Origin: Micromonospora noduli
Lineage (GTDB): Bacteria; Actinomycetota; Actinomycetes; Mycobacteriales; Micromonosporaceae
Reading direction: 5' to 3'
Length of the DNA stretch: 64,000 nt
Assembly (NCBI RefSeq): GCF_003264365.1
Contig: NZ_PYAK01000005.1
Location: 62,001-126,000 of the forward strand
Both the position numbers and the translations under genes were made by a program. How positions within the stretch are numbered: the first letter of the stretch is position 1; each line of letters starts with the position of its first letter. Positions 9,121 to 19,773 of the stretch are shown piece by piece. The notes under the pieces were generated by a model that had not been told where the DNA came from, made no database searches, and saw only the letters and a list, made by a program, of their open reading frames with translations.

Positions 9121-10412
9121 CGGGGCACCTTCCGGGTGGTGAGTCGGGACGGGGAGGCCAGCAGGAGCAGCGTGCCGACCAGGACGCCGGCGACGGCCAC
9201 GGCCGCCGCGCGGATCGCGTTCTCCGGCCCCCACGCCTGCCAGGCCAGACCGAACAGCACGGAGGAGACGAGGTACGCGAGGGCCTGCCCGGTCTGCACC
9301 AACGCGATTCCGGTGGTCCGCAGACGCGCCGGCAGCACCGGACCGGCGAGCGCGATGAGCACGCCGTCGGTGGCCGCGTAGAAGGCGCCGTACAGCGTCA
9401 GCGCCAGGGCGATCAGCGGCCAACCGTCGACCGGACCGGCCAGCAGCAGGTACGTCGCACCGAGGGCGGTGTAACCGCCGATCACCACGGGCAGGCGACC
9501 GATCCGGTCGGCGAGTACGCCGAGCGGAGCGGCGAGCAGCAGGTACGCCAGGCTGGTTCCCACCGCGAGCAGCGGGAACCAGCGCAGGCCGAGGTCCATC
9601 CGGCGTTGCAGCAGCAGGTAGACGAAGCCGTCGCCGATGGTGGCCAGCCCGAGCATCGCGGCGGCCAGCACCAGCCGCCGGGCCGGTCCGCCGCGCAGCA
9701 GCCCGAACGCCTCGCGGACGGAGACCTTCGGGCCGTTGATTTCGTCCGCCGCCTCGCCGTCCGCCGCCTCGCCGTCCGGCTGCTCCCGAACGAAGAGCAC
9801 GAGCACCACGACGGCCAGGGCCGCGATGCAGAAGCTGGTGACGAAGACCGCGTCGTACGACTGCCCGACGACCAACAGGACCGCGAACGCGGCGAGTGGC
9901 CCGAGGAACGCGCCGACGCTGTCCATCGCCCGGTGCACCCCGAACGCCCGACCCAGCGCCTCGGGTGGCGTGGAGAGCGTGATCAGCGCGTCGCGCGGCG
10001 CGCTCCGCACCCCCTTGCCGATCCGGTCGACGGCGATGACGGCGCCGATCGCCGGGATCGACCGACCGGCGAGCAGCAGGCCGAGCTTCGCGACCGCCGA
10101 GAGCGCGTACCCGACGCCGGCGATCAGCTTGCGCCGCCGGAACCGGTCGGCGGCAAAACCACCGACGACCCGCAGCAGCGCGGTGGCGCCGGTGTGGACG
10201 CCGTCCAGCACACCGAAGGCCACCGGGCTGAGGTGAAGGCCCAGCACCAGATAGAGCGGCAGGACCGCGGCCACCATCTCGGCCGACACGTCGGTGATCA
10301 GACTGACAGTGCCGAGCGCGACGACGTTGCCGCTGACCATTGCGAACCGGCGGCGCCGCGGCCCCGATCCGGGTTGGTCGGCGACCGGTCGGGAGACGGT
10401 CGACAGGTACAC
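9117..10412 (-). CDS. MFS transporter
   Basis: A roughly 431-residue major facilitator with about 12 hydrophobic segments and a central acidic loop (~205-225, EQPDGEAADGEAADEING). The signature loop reads GGFAADRFRRRKL between TM2 and TM3, with a second copy GVLADRIGRLPVV in the C-terminal half. The motif DRIGKGVRSAPRDALI is typical of a widespread uncharacterised MFS group. An ATG at 10418 directly abuts the AGAGGAG ribosome-binding site (no spacing), whereas the in-frame GTG at 10412 has the normal 6-base spacing; I therefore prefer the GTG. The gene is coupled to the downstream propeller gene. The substrate is unknown. Confidence 0.88.
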   Translation of the reverse strand: MYLSTVSRPVADQPGSGPRRRRFAMVSGNVVALGTVSLITDVSAEMVAAVLPLYLVLGLHLSPVAFGVLDGVHTGATALLRVVGGFAADRFRRRKLIAGVGYALSAVAKLGLLLAGRSIPAIGAVIAVDRIGKGVRSAPRDALITLSTPPEALGRAFGVHRAMDSVGAFLGPLAAFAVLLVVGQSYDAVFVTSFCIAALAVVVLVLFVREQPDGEAADGEAADEINGPKVSVREAFGLLRGGPARRLVLAAAMLGLATIGDGFVYLLLQRRMDLGLRWFPLLAVGTSLAYLLLAAPLGVLADRIGRLPVVIGGYTALGATYLLLAGPVDGWPLIALALTLYGAFYAATDGVLIALAGPVLPARLRTTGIALVQTGQALAYLVSSVLFGLAWQAWGPENAIRAAAVAVAGVLVGTLLLLASPSRLTTRKVPR

Positions 10413-10418
10413 GAGCAT

Positions 10419-10632
10419 CTCCTCTGATCAGCGGCCGACGGGCAGCCATCGTCCGTACTCAGTGGAGGAGGCACAACGGACCGCGAGTGGCGTCCGGACG
10501 AGGGTCGGATGAACGAGTTCCCAACAGCGAGGTGTTCGCCTGCCGGGACGCGCTGTTCATCCGCCCGTCGCCCGCCGGCTCATCGACCTTCCTACATTCC
10601 TTGCGCTCTTCCCACGAGGTAAGGAGTCCTGG
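10419..10632. promoter_or_regulatory. Divergent promoter region with GTTC-type repeats
   Basis: This gap separates the MFS gene (minus) and the metallophosphoesterase gene (plus). It holds three consecutive 11-base units at 10555-10587: GTTCATCCGCC, CGTCGCCCGCC and GGCTCATCGAC. Units 1 and 3 resemble the 11-base direct-repeat units of actinobacterial PhoP (PHO) boxes. A strong RBS (AAGGAG) precedes the ATG at 10633. The PHO-box reading is tentative because unit 2 matches poorly. Confidence 0.3.
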
Positions 10633-12012
10633 ATGGACATTCGATTCCCCCGTCCGTCGGTGACGCTGGGGGTGGTCACGGTGATCGTCGCCGCGACCGC
10701 CGCCGTCGTCGTGACCGGCGCTGGCGCGGCGTCGGCGGCGAGCGTGACCTTCACGCCGGTCGCCGACACCTACGTCCAGAGCGACGCGGCCGCCACCAAC
10801 TACGGCACGTCCACGCAGGTGGTGGTCGACAACTCGCCAGTGCGACGCTCGTTCCTGCGCTTCACAGTGAGCGGTGTCAGCGGCACGGTGACCGGCGCCA
10901 AGTTGCGACTGCGCACGATCAGCGGCAACAGCGGCAGCGACGCCGGTGGCACGTTCCGCCGGATGTCCAACACGACCTGGTCGGAGACCGGCACCACCTG
11001 GAACAACCAGCCGACCATCGACGGGGCCACGCTCGGCACGATCGGCGCGGTCAGCGGCAACACCTGGTACGAGGTCGACGTCACGGCCGCGGTCACCGGC
11101 AACGGCACGTACAGCTTCGGCGCCACCTCGACAAGCGGTGACGGCGCCTACTACGACACCCGCGAGAGTGGCGCGGACGCTCCGCAACTGGTGGTCACCA
11201 CCGGGACCACCACGCCACCCCCGTCGGGCGACCCGGTGTTCGTCGGTGCCGGCGACATCGCCGACTCGGGCTCCGGCGACAGCGCCACCGCGACGCTGCT
11301 GGACAGCATCCCTGGGACGGTCTTCACCACCGGCGACAACGTCTACGACAGCGGGACGGCGTCGCAGTTCAACAGCTACTACGAGCCCACCTGGGGTCGG
11401 CACAAGTCCCGCACCCGCCCGTCGCCGGGCAACCACGACTACAACACGTCGGGCGCGACCGGCTACTACAACTACTTCGGTACGTCCGCCGGCCCGAGCG
11501 GGCGCGGGTACTACTCGTACGACCTCGGCAACTGGCACGTCGTGTCGCTGAACTCGAACATCAGCATGTCGGCCGGCTCGACGCAGGAGCAGTGGCTGCG
11601 CGCGGACCTGGCCGCCAGCAGCAGGCCGTGCACTATCGCGTACTGGCACCACCCGCTGTTCACGTCCAGCTCCAACCACGCGCCGTCGACGTCGACGCGT
11701 CCGCTGTACCAGGCCCTCTACGACTACAACGCCGACGTCGTGGTGTGGGGACACAACCACGTGTACGAGCGGTTCGCCCCGATGAACCCGGCCGGTGGCG
11801 CCGACTCCAGCCGGGGTCTGCGCAGCTTCGTCGCCGGGATGGGCGGCGCCGGCCACTACGGCTTCGGCACCATCCAGCCCAACAGCGAGGCGCGTAACAG
11901 CTCGGCGTGGGGCGTACTGAAGTTCACCCTGCACTCCAACAGCTACGACTGGCAGTTCGTGCCGGTGGCCGGCCAGACCTACACCGACAGCGGCACCAGC
12001 ACCTGCCACTGA
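10633..12012 (+). CDS. Secreted DNRLRE-domain metallophosphoesterase
   Basis: The 459-residue protein has a signal peptide (1-36, ASA-A). A DNRLRE/CBM-like beta-sandwich follows at about 37-190 (VADTYVQSDAAATNYGTS, RSFLRFTVSG, TWNNQPTI, WYEVDVT). A short TTTPPPSG linker leads to a calcineurin-type metallophosphoesterase domain (~200-459) with all five ligand blocks: GAGDIAD, GDNVYDSG, PGNHDYN, YWHHPLF and WGHNHVYERF. It should hydrolyse phosphoesters outside the cell, possibly anchored to a wall polymer or substrate by the N-terminal domain. PhoD and this gene suggest a phosphate-scavenging neighbourhood. The gene ends at a bidirectional hairpin. Confidence 0.9.
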   Translation: MDIRFPRPSVTLGVVTVIVAATAAVVVTGAGAASAASVTFTPVADTYVQSDAAATNYGTSTQVVVDNSPVRRSFLRFTVSGVSGTVTGAKLRLRTISGNSGSDAGGTFRRMSNTTWSETGTTWNNQPTIDGATLGTIGAVSGNTWYEVDVTAAVTGNGTYSFGATSTSGDGAYYDTRESGADAPQLVVTTGTTTPPPSGDPVFVGAGDIADSGSGDSATATLLDSIPGTVFTTGDNVYDSGTASQFNSYYEPTWGRHKSRTRPSPGNHDYNTSGATGYYNYFGTSAGPSGRGYYSYDLGNWHVVSLNSNISMSAGSTQEQWLRADLAASSRPCTIAYWHHPLFTSSSNHAPSTSTRPLYQALYDYNADVVVWGHNHVYERFAPMNPAGGADSSRGLRSFVAGMGGAGHYGFGTIQPNSEARNSSAWGVLKFTLHSNSYDWQFVPVAGQTYTDSGTSTCH

Positions 12013-12019
12013 CAAACGC

Positions 12020-12052
12020 GTGCCCCCTGTCCGCGAGGCGGGCAGGGGGCAC
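12020..12052. terminator. Bidirectional terminator hairpin
   Basis: GTGCCCCCTGTCCGC (12020-12034) pairs with GCGGGCAGGGGGCAC (12038-12052) across a 3-base loop, with one G-T pair. It sits between the convergent metallophosphoesterase and sugar-permease genes and can serve both strands. Confidence 0.75.
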
Positions 12053-12070
12053 GTGCGTACCGGCCGAGCG

Positions 12071-13317
12071 TCAGCGGGCCGTGCCGGCGCGACGCTTGTT
12101 GTAGACGTCGAAGGCGACCGCGACGAGCAGGACGAGACCCTTGACCACCGACTGGGTCGACTGGTCGATGCCCATCAACTGCATGCCGTTGCTCATCACC
12201 GCCATGATCAGACCACCGACCATCGCGCCCACCACGGTGCCCACGCCACCGGTGACCGCCGCGCCGCCGATGAAGGCCGCGGCGATCGCGTCCAGCTCGA
12301 ACATGTTGCCGGCGGCGGGCTGGGCGCCGTTCGACCGCGACGAGTAGATGACGCCGGCCACCGCCGCCAGGAAGCCCATGTTGACGAACATCCAGAAGTT
12401 GACGGTGCGGACCTTCACCCCGGACAGCGCCGCCGCCGACAGGTTGCCGCCGATCGCGTAGACCTGGCGACCGAAGACGGTACGCCGGGTGAGCAGGCCG
12501 TAGACCAGCACCAGGACCGCCAGGATGATCAGCACGATCGGCAGCCCTCGGGCGTGCGCCAGCTGCCAGGCGAAGTACATGAGGACCGCGCCGACCAGCA
12601 CGACCCGGGCGACGAAGAGCGGGAACGACTCGACGGGCTGCTGGTAGCGGATCCGCGCCACGCGGGTGCGGAAGCCGCTGACCGCGTAGCCGGCCACGGC
12701 GATGGCACCGATCAGCAGCGTGAAGGCGTCGAAGCCCTGCCCACCGAGCAGGCCGTTGAGGAAGCCCGCCGCGACCTGCTGGTACTCGGACGGGAACGGC
12801 GACAGCGAGATGTTGTCGAGCACCCGCAGGGTCAGACCCCGGAACAGCAGCATGCCGGCCAGGGTCACGATGAAGGCCGGAATGCCGGCGTACGCCACCC
12901 AGAACCCGTGCCACGCCCCGACCGCGACACCGACGACCAGCGCGGCCACGACGCCGATCCACCAGGGGTGGCCCTGCTGGATCACCAGGACGGCGGAGAC
13001 CGCGCCGGTGAGTGCGACGACCGATCCGACCGACAGGTCGATGTGCCCGCCGATGATCAGGATGACCATCCCGATCGCGAGGACCAGGATGTACGAGTAC
13101 TGGAGGACGATGTTGGTGATGTTGCCGGGGCTCAGCAGCACCCCGTCGGTCAGGACCGCGAAGAGCGCGACGATGACGACCAGGGCGACGTAGATCCCGC
13201 TCTGCCGCAGGTTGTTCAACACCAGCGCCCGCAGGTCGCTCGTCCCGCTGTGCAGGGCGGCGGCGGGCGGGCTGTCCGGGGGCGTGGGGTGCTCCGTCGA
13301 AGGGGTCTTGATGCTGG

Positions 13318-13321
<4 letters not shown>
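12071..13321 (-). CDS. Sugar ABC transporter permease (GguB/XylH-like)
   Basis: A 416-residue inner-membrane permease of the BPD_transp_2 family with about 10-12 hydrophobic segments. The N-terminal ~35 residues are cytoplasmic and Pro/Ser-rich. Family motifs seen are [23 protein letters not shown] and, near the C-terminus, [26 protein letters not shown]. The length and the extra loop between the central segments match GguB/XylH-type multiple-monosaccharide permeases rather than the shorter RbsC type. The ATG at 13321 overlaps the ATPase stop (ATGA), giving the order binding protein, ATPase, permease. It probably imports xylose, arabinose or other monosaccharides. Confidence 0.9.
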
Positions 13322-14856
<1,535 letters not shown>

Positions 14857-14900
14857 TGTCACTGTCCTCCGTCAGGTCTGGACGTGGTACGCGCCCAGGC

Positions 14901-14932
14901 GTCGGGCCCGGCGGGTGACCGCCGGGCCCGAC
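14901..14932 (-). terminator. Intercistronic hairpin between binding protein and ATPase
   Basis: GTCGGGCCCGGCGG (14901-14914), loop GTGA, and its exact complement (14919-14932) form a perfect 14-bp stem 8 bases after the binding-protein stop. Such a structure commonly stabilises the binding-protein mRNA and reduces read-through to the ATPase and permease, so the binding protein is made in excess. Confidence 0.75.
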
Positions 14933-14939
14933 GAGTGGC

Positions 14940-16082
14940 TTACTTCTTGGCCTGACCGGCGGCGACCTCGTCCGCGGTCCAGTAGCCGGAGTCGATCAGC
15001 GTCGCCTTGATGTCGTCCTTGTAGACGGTCGCGATCGGCAGCAGGTACGCCGGGACGACCTTGACGCCGTTGTTGTACGTCTTGGTGTCGTTGGCCTGCG
15101 GCTGCTTCTTCTGCAGGAACGCCTCGGCCGCGTTCACGGCCTGCTCGGCCAGCAGCCGGGTGTCCTTGAAGACCGTGGAGCTCTGCACGCCGTCGTTGAT
15201 CAGCTTGATCGAGGCGATCTCCGCGTCCTGGCCGGTCACCACCGGGAGCTTCTTCGCGCCCTTGCCGTAGCCGGCGTTCTGCAGGGCGGTGATGATGCCG
15301 CGGGAGATGCCGTCGTACGGCGAGAGCACGCCGTCGACCTTCGAGCCGTCGTTGTAGCTGGAGGTGAGCAGGTTCTCCATCCGCTTCTGCGCGGTCTCCT
15401 GCTGCCACCGCAGGATGGCTACCTGCTCGGGGGTGGTCTGCTTGGACTTGACGACCAGCGTGCCGTTGTCGATGAACGGCTTCAGCGTGTCCATCGCGCC
15501 GCCGAAGAAGTACTGGGTGTTGTTGTCATCCAGCGACCCGGCGAAGAGCTCGACGTTCAGCGGCCCCTTGGCCGTGCCCTTCGAGCCGTCCTTGTTCAGC
15601 AGGCCGAGACCGACGAGCAGCGCGGTGCCCTGGGCGACGCCAACCTTGTAGTTGTCGAAGCTGACGTAGAAGTCGACGTCCTTGCTGCCACGGATCAGCC
15701 GGTCGTAGGAGATGACCGGGATCTTCGCGGCCGCGGCGGCCTGCAGCTGGCTGCTGAGCGCGGTGCCGTCGATCGCCGCGAGGACCAGAACATCGGCACC
15801 CTGGGTGATCATCTGGTCGACCTGCTGCGACTGCGTGGGGATGTCGTCGCCGGCGTACTGGAGGTCGACCTTGTAGCCCTTGGCCTCAAGCTTCGACTTC
15901 ACCGCGTTGCCGTCGGCGATCCACCGCTCCGAGGTCTGCGTCGGCATCGACACACCGATGGTCAGATCGCTGGGCTTCTCGTCGCCGGACTTCTCACCGC
16001 TGCCCGCACCCCCGCCGCTGCACGCCGCCAAACTCAGCGCCAGTGCGGCGCCGCCGAGAGCAACCAGGAATTTCCTGCCCAC
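14940..16082 (-). CDS. Multiple-sugar-binding lipoprotein (ChvE/XylF-like)
   Basis: The 380-residue precursor has a lipoprotein signal with lipobox LSLAAC (Cys21). A two-lobed Peripla_BP_4 fold follows: TIGVSMPTQTSERW, AGDDIPTQSQQVDQMI, LVLAAIDGTAL, VISYDRLI, LFAGSLDDNN, LSPYDGISRGIITAL and VTGQDAEIASIKLI. These blocks are typical of ChvE-type receptors for arabinose, xylose, galactose and glucose. The GTG start at 16082 has AGGAG 6 bases upstream. The gene heads the transporter operon and has a LacI-type operator about 65 bases upstream, so its expression should respond to the local repressor. Confidence 0.92.
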   Translation of the reverse strand: MGRKFLVALGGAALALSLAACSGGGAGSGEKSGDEKPSDLTIGVSMPTQTSERWIADGNAVKSKLEAKGYKVDLQYAGDDIPTQSQQVDQMITQGADVLVLAAIDGTALSSQLQAAAAAKIPVISYDRLIRGSKDVDFYVSFDNYKVGVAQGTALLVGLGLLNKDGSKGTAKGPLNVELFAGSLDDNNTQYFFGGAMDTLKPFIDNGTLVVKSKQTTPEQVAILRWQQETAQKRMENLLTSSYNDGSKVDGVLSPYDGISRGIITALQNAGYGKGAKKLPVVTGQDAEIASIKLINDGVQSSTVFKDTRLLAEQAVNAAEAFLQKKQPQANDTKTYNNGVKVVPAYLLPIATVYKDDIKATLIDSGYWTADEVAAGQAKK

Positions 16083-16143
16083 GGGCTTCTCCTCTCTGGA
16101 CTCCCCCGCCGACTGCCGGGGCCAACTGTCATCTTTCGGGTAG

Positions 16144-16157
16144 TGTTAGCGCTCACA
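16144..16157. promoter_or_regulatory. LacI-type operator before the ChvE-like gene
   Basis: TGTTAGCGCTCACA (minus strand TGTGAGCGCTAACA) is a near-perfect 14-bp palindrome. Reading toward the gene, a TTGACG -35-like element lies 7 bases before it, and the operator covers the expected -10 region and start. The same arrangement occurs before araB. Confidence 0.85.
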
Positions 16158-16301
16158 TAGATTGCGTCAACACCAGATCCGAAATACCGGTGTCACGGTC
16201 TCGTAACGGAGCATCCAGGCGAGCGTAGCCATGTGGCCGATCCGCCGGAAGGGCAGGACGCGGCGACTCAGCGTGGTCGTCCGCAGCACTCTACAGACCG
16301 A

Positions 16302-16333
16302 TGCCCGCGGACGACGTCTGTCGTCCGCGGGCA
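16302..16333 (-). terminator. Terminator hairpin behind the GH27 gene
   Basis: TGCCCGCGGACGAC (16302-16315), loop GTCT, and its exact complement (16320-16333) form a perfect 14-bp stem 60 bases after the GH27 stop. The remaining bases between it and the GH27 stop show nothing else. Confidence 0.75.
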
Positions 16334-16392
16334 CCAGCATCGGCCGGATCAGGTGGGTCGCCGCGACCTCGGCCGTCGGCGGTCCCGATCGG

Positions 16393-18048
16393 CTACCGCT
16401 GCGACCACCGCTGGTTCGCCGCTCCGGTGCACGTCCAGAGGATCACCGTGGTGCCGTTGGCAGTGGCGTTGGCGTTCACGTCCAGGCAGAGCCCCGACTG
16501 CGTGTTGCTGATCGTGCCGTTGGCGTTGACCGCCCACTGCTGGTTGGTCCCGCCGTTGCAGTCCCAGATCTGCACCTTGGCGCCGGCCGCGGCGTTCGAC
16601 GGCGCGTCCAGGCACTTGCCGAGGGCCTGCAGAGTCTGGCCGCTCCTGGTCCAGCGCTGGTTGGCGGCGCCGTTGCAGTCCCAGATGACCGGCTGCGTGC
16701 CGTTGGTCGTGTTGCTGTTCGGCACGTCGAGGCAGCGGCCGGAGGCGGCGCTGGCGTACGCGCTCGACGTGGTCGGCGGCGGCGTCGTCGGAGGAGTCGT
16801 CCCGCCACCGCTGACCCGGTACACCACAGTGCCGTGCGCGGGGACGCTGGCGCTGATGGTCCCGCTGCTGGAACTGGTGCCGCCGGTCCACGCGTCCACC
16901 AGTGTGAACGACGAGCCGGACTTGCCGATGGCCGCGGCCGTGGTCGAGATCGTCGTCGTCGAGCCGCCCTGGTTGAACAGGGCGACGGCCACGTCACCGT
17001 TGGCGAGCCGCTTGGCCAGCACCCGACGCGTGCCGTCGAACGACACCTGCGTTCCCTGCAACCCGAGCGAGTCCTGGTTGATCGCGATCAGGTTGGCGTT
17101 CTTGAGGATCGTCTGCGTCGCAGCGTTCATGTTCCGCACGTCGTTGCCGGCGATGAGCGGAGACGCCATGATCGCCCACATCGCGAAGTGGCTGCGCATC
17201 TCCGTGTCGTTCATGCCGCCCCGGCCGACCTCCATCATGTCGGGGTCGTTGAACCCGCCCGGCCTCGCATAGGACGCCAGCGGAACGGTGACGTTGATGA
17301 TGTTCTGGATGCCCATCGGGTAGCCGTTGCTCTGGCCGGTGTCCCACGCGTTGGTGATGTCCTCGGTGGTTCGCCACATGTTCGCCACGTCGCCCCAGTT
17401 GCGCTGCGGGCCGGTCTTGGCGTGGATGCTGTTGGAGTTGATGCTGTAGACGATCGGCCGGCCGGTGGCGGCCAGCGCGTCACGCATCTTGGCGAAGGTG
17501 GTCACCTGGTCGTTGATGCTGCCCTCCGGCGAGCACCAGTCGTACTTGAGGAAGTCGACACCCCAGGCGGCGAACTGGCGCGCGTCCTGCACCTCGTGGC
17601 CACGGCTGCCGGTCGCGCCGGGGTAGGCGCCGAAGTACTGCGCGCAGGTCTTGTCGACAGGCACCTGGTAGAGGCCGAACTTCAGGTTCCGGGCGTGCAG
17701 GTAGTCGCCGAGCGCCTTCATCCCGCTGGGGAACCGGCCGGGGTCGCCCTGGATGTTGCCGGAGCTGTCCCGGTTGGGGTTGAACCAGCAGTCGTCGACC
17801 ACGACGTAGTTGTAGCCCAGGTCCCGCATGCCGCTGCTGACGATCGCATCTGCCGTCTGCCGGATCAGCGCCTCGTTGATGTTGCAGCCGAACGAGTTCC
17901 ACGAATTCCAACCCATGGGGGGAGTGCGCGCCACGCCGTTGTCCAGCGCCTGCGCCGTCGGGGCGCGAAGGCCGACCAGGCCACCGGCGAGCAGAATTCC
18001 GGCCGCCAGTACGCTCCCCCAGCGACGACCTCGGGTATTGCGGTTCAT
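16393..18048 (-). CDS. Secreted GH27 glycosidase with CBM13 (alpha-galactosidase or beta-L-arabinopyranosidase)
   Basis: The 551-residue protein has a signal peptide (1-34, AQA-L). The GH27 domain (~36-415) has TPPMGWNSWNSFGCNINE, VVDDCW, the nucleophile in FLKYDWC (D170), the acid/base in MWRTTEDI (D230) and GGFNDPDMMEVG. A TTPPTTPPPTT linker then leads to a C-terminal ricin-type CBM13 (~427-551) with three QxW-like repeats. The family includes alpha-galactosidases and, in Streptomyces, a CBM13-carrying beta-L-arabinopyranosidase. The usual Y-S/A-D-x-G loop reads YQVPVDKTC here, so specificity may differ. An operator of the arabinose set lies in its promoter, which favours an arabinose-related role (inference). 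RBS AAGGAGG precedes the ATG. Confidence 0.88.
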   Translation of the reverse strand: MNRNTRGRRWGSVLAAGILLAGGLVGLRAPTAQALDNGVARTPPMGWNSWNSFGCNINEALIRQTADAIVSSGMRDLGYNYVVVDDCWFNPNRDSSGNIQGDPGRFPSGMKALGDYLHARNLKFGLYQVPVDKTCAQYFGAYPGATGSRGHEVQDARQFAAWGVDFLKYDWCSPEGSINDQVTTFAKMRDALAATGRPIVYSINSNSIHAKTGPQRNWGDVANMWRTTEDITNAWDTGQSNGYPMGIQNIINVTVPLASYARPGGFNDPDMMEVGRGGMNDTEMRSHFAMWAIMASPLIAGNDVRNMNAATQTILKNANLIAINQDSLGLQGTQVSFDGTRRVLAKRLANGDVAVALFNQGGSTTTISTTAAAIGKSGSSFTLVDAWTGGTSSSSGTISASVPAHGTVVYRVSGGGTTPPTTPPPTTSSAYASAASGRCLDVPNSNTTNGTQPVIWDCNGAANQRWTRSGQTLQALGKCLDAPSNAAAGAKVQIWDCNGGTNQQWAVNANGTISNTQSGLCLDVNANATANGTTVILWTCTGAANQRWSQR

Positions 18049-18123
18049 CGAGCCTCCTTGTCGGTGACGCCCGCCCGTGATTACGATCTCTGGTCGGTAC
18101 GCCGATAGTTGGGTGCCAATTTT

Positions 18124-18137
18124 TGTTAGCGTTAACA
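18124..18137. promoter_or_regulatory. LacI-type operator before the GH27 gene
   Basis: TGTTAGCGTTAACA, 76 bases upstream of the GH27 ATG. It begins about 12 bases past the -10 element, i.e. just after the predicted transcription start, where a bound repressor would block elongation or clearance. Confidence 0.85.
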
Positions 18138-18149
18138 GAGACGCCCATC

Positions 18150-18178
18150 ATATTACGGCGACATTTCACGAGGTTCAA
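18150..18178 (-). promoter_or_regulatory. Promoter of the GH27 gene
   Basis: On the minus strand, TTGAAC (18173-18178), a 17-base spacer and TAATAT (18150-18155) make a good SigA-type promoter just upstream of the operator. The stretch from 18180 up to the LacI stop at 18375 shows no other clear element. Confidence 0.6.
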
Positions 18179-18374
18179 TACCTTCACCGCGTCGTATCGC
18201 TTGGCATCGATTGGTCACACTCTGCAACCCATCGAGTCGCGTCTTATCGAACGAGGAAGCCGAAAATTGGCGCGCGCTGGCGCGGGCCCACACGCGCGTG
18301 CACCGCTGGGCGGGGAACGGCGGCGAGACCACTCTCCGCACCACACCGGGGGCGACCGCCGGTTGGTGCGACCA

Positions 18375-19382
18375 TCAGCGACGAGGTGGGGCGACGCTCT
18401 CGCGGACGACCAGAGCGGGGGCGATGGTCTGCCGCAGCGCCCCACCGGTGCCCGACTCGATCTGGGACAGCAGCATCTGCAGGCTCGCTCGCGCCACCGC
18501 GTCGAAGTCCGGTCGGACGGTGGTCAGCGGCGGAATGAAGTACGCCGCCTCCGGTACGTCGTCGAAGCCGACCACGCTGATCTCGTGCGGCACCCGTCGA
18601 CCGAACTCGTGCAGCGCCCGCAGCACGCCCAGCGCGAGATGGTCGTTGGCGGTGAAGACGGCGGTGACCTCCGGCATCCGCGCCAACATCTGCCCGCACC
18701 GGTAACCCGACGCGGCGGACCAGTCCCCCGGCATCGGCGGCGGCGGATCCAGCCCGGCGGCCAGCAGCGCCTGCCGCCAGCCGTCGATCCGACCCACGCT
18801 GTCGAACCAGTCGGTCGGCCCGGAGACGTGCCAGACAGTACGGTGCCCGGCGTCGAGCAGATGTTGCGTCGCCGCCCGGGCGCCCGCCACCTGGTCGACA
18901 GTCACCAGCGGCACCGGCCGGCTCGGGTCACCGTCGACCGTGACCAGCGGGACATCCTTGGGCAGGCGCTCCAGCGCCTCACCGGCCGACTCGACCGGGG
19001 CGATGACCACGATGCCGGCCACCCGGTGCGACAGGTGCCGCTCGACGGCCGCCGAGATGGAGCGGTGGTCCAGGTTACGCACGCTGCCGACGCTGACCGC
19101 GAAGCCCTCTTCGGCGGCGGTCTGCTCCAGGGCGGCCAGCAGCGACGCCGGACCGTAGAGCGTCGTGTTCTGCGCTACCACACCGATGACCTGTGATCGA
19201 CCGGTCACCAGGGCGCGTGCCGCGCCGTTGGGGCGGTAGCCGAGTTCGGCGATCGCCGCGCGTACCCGAAGCCGGGTCTGCTCACGGACGTTGGGGTGCC
19301 CGTTGAGCACCCGCGACACCGTCTGATGGGAGACACCGGCGAGACGAGCAACGTCCGTCATCGCGGGACCGTGGACGGCCAT
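18375..19382 (-). CDS. LacI-family transcriptional repressor (local pentose regulator)
   Basis: The 335-residue protein has a LacI DNA-binding head: helix-turn-helix TDVARLAGVSHQTVSRVLN and hinge helix NGAARALVTGRS. A two-lobed sugar-binding core (~65-335) follows with IGVVAQNTTLYGP, GIVVIAPVESAG, AVFTANDHLALGVLRAL, EISVVGFDDVPEA and PPLTTVRPDF. GGGGGAG lies 4 bases before the ATG at 19382. A second in-frame Met (residue 8) is possible but loses only a short lead. It sits in the middle of the arabinose genes and is the obvious ligand for the shared palindromes. No matching operator was seen before the gene itself, so it may be weakly constitutive. Confidence 0.92.
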   Translation of the reverse strand: MAVHGPAMTDVARLAGVSHQTVSRVLNGHPNVREQTRLRVRAAIAELGYRPNGAARALVTGRSQVIGVVAQNTTLYGPASLLAALEQTAAEEGFAVSVGSVRNLDHRSISAAVERHLSHRVAGIVVIAPVESAGEALERLPKDVPLVTVDGDPSRPVPLVTVDQVAGARAATQHLLDAGHRTVWHVSGPTDWFDSVGRIDGWRQALLAAGLDPPPPMPGDWSAASGYRCGQMLARMPEVTAVFTANDHLALGVLRALHEFGRRVPHEISVVGFDDVPEAAYFIPPLTTVRPDFDAVARASLQMLLSQIESGTGGALRQTIAPALVVRESVAPPRR

Positions 19383-19773
19383 TTCACTCCCCCCGCTACA
19401 TCTCCGGCCCGCGGCCCGTCGACGTCGACTGGAGCGGCCCGGCCCGGTCCCCCTCGCTCAGTCACCACGCCGGTGCTGAATCCCAGGTGACCAGCGCTGG
19501 ATCGCCGACAGTCTACGCCAGCAACGGCCCCGAACACGGAACGCCTGTGTGGGGACCGCTCGACGCGCCGAGGCCGTACAACGCGGTGCCCGTCCGGAGT
19601 CCCCGACCAACAGGTACGGGACACGGTCCTGATGTGGTACGCCGGCCTGCCCTCGCTCCTGGACAGAGCGTGGAACAGGCCGGCGAGGACCTGACGCGGT
19701 GGCGCGGACTTCACATGCCGCCAGGGCTGCGTCGCCAGCGCCACCGGTCAGAGCGATCGTCGTGTGACCGGTG
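19383..19773. other. Non-coding gap between LacI gene and GH43 gene
   Basis: About 390 bases without a supported gene. The part near 19641-19684 holds the hairpin listed separately. The part near 19383-19620 must contain the LacI promoter, but no convincing -35/-10 pair or operator-like palindrome could be picked out. Confidence 0.5.
19641..19684 (-). terminator. Bipartite hairpin behind the GH43 gene
   Basis: GCCGGCCTG (19641-19649) pairs with CAGGCCGGC (19676-19684). Inside it CGCTC (19654-19658) pairs with GAGCG (19666-19670) around a CTGGACA loop. It lies about 90 bases past the GH43 stop and is a plausible terminator. Confidence 0.5.
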
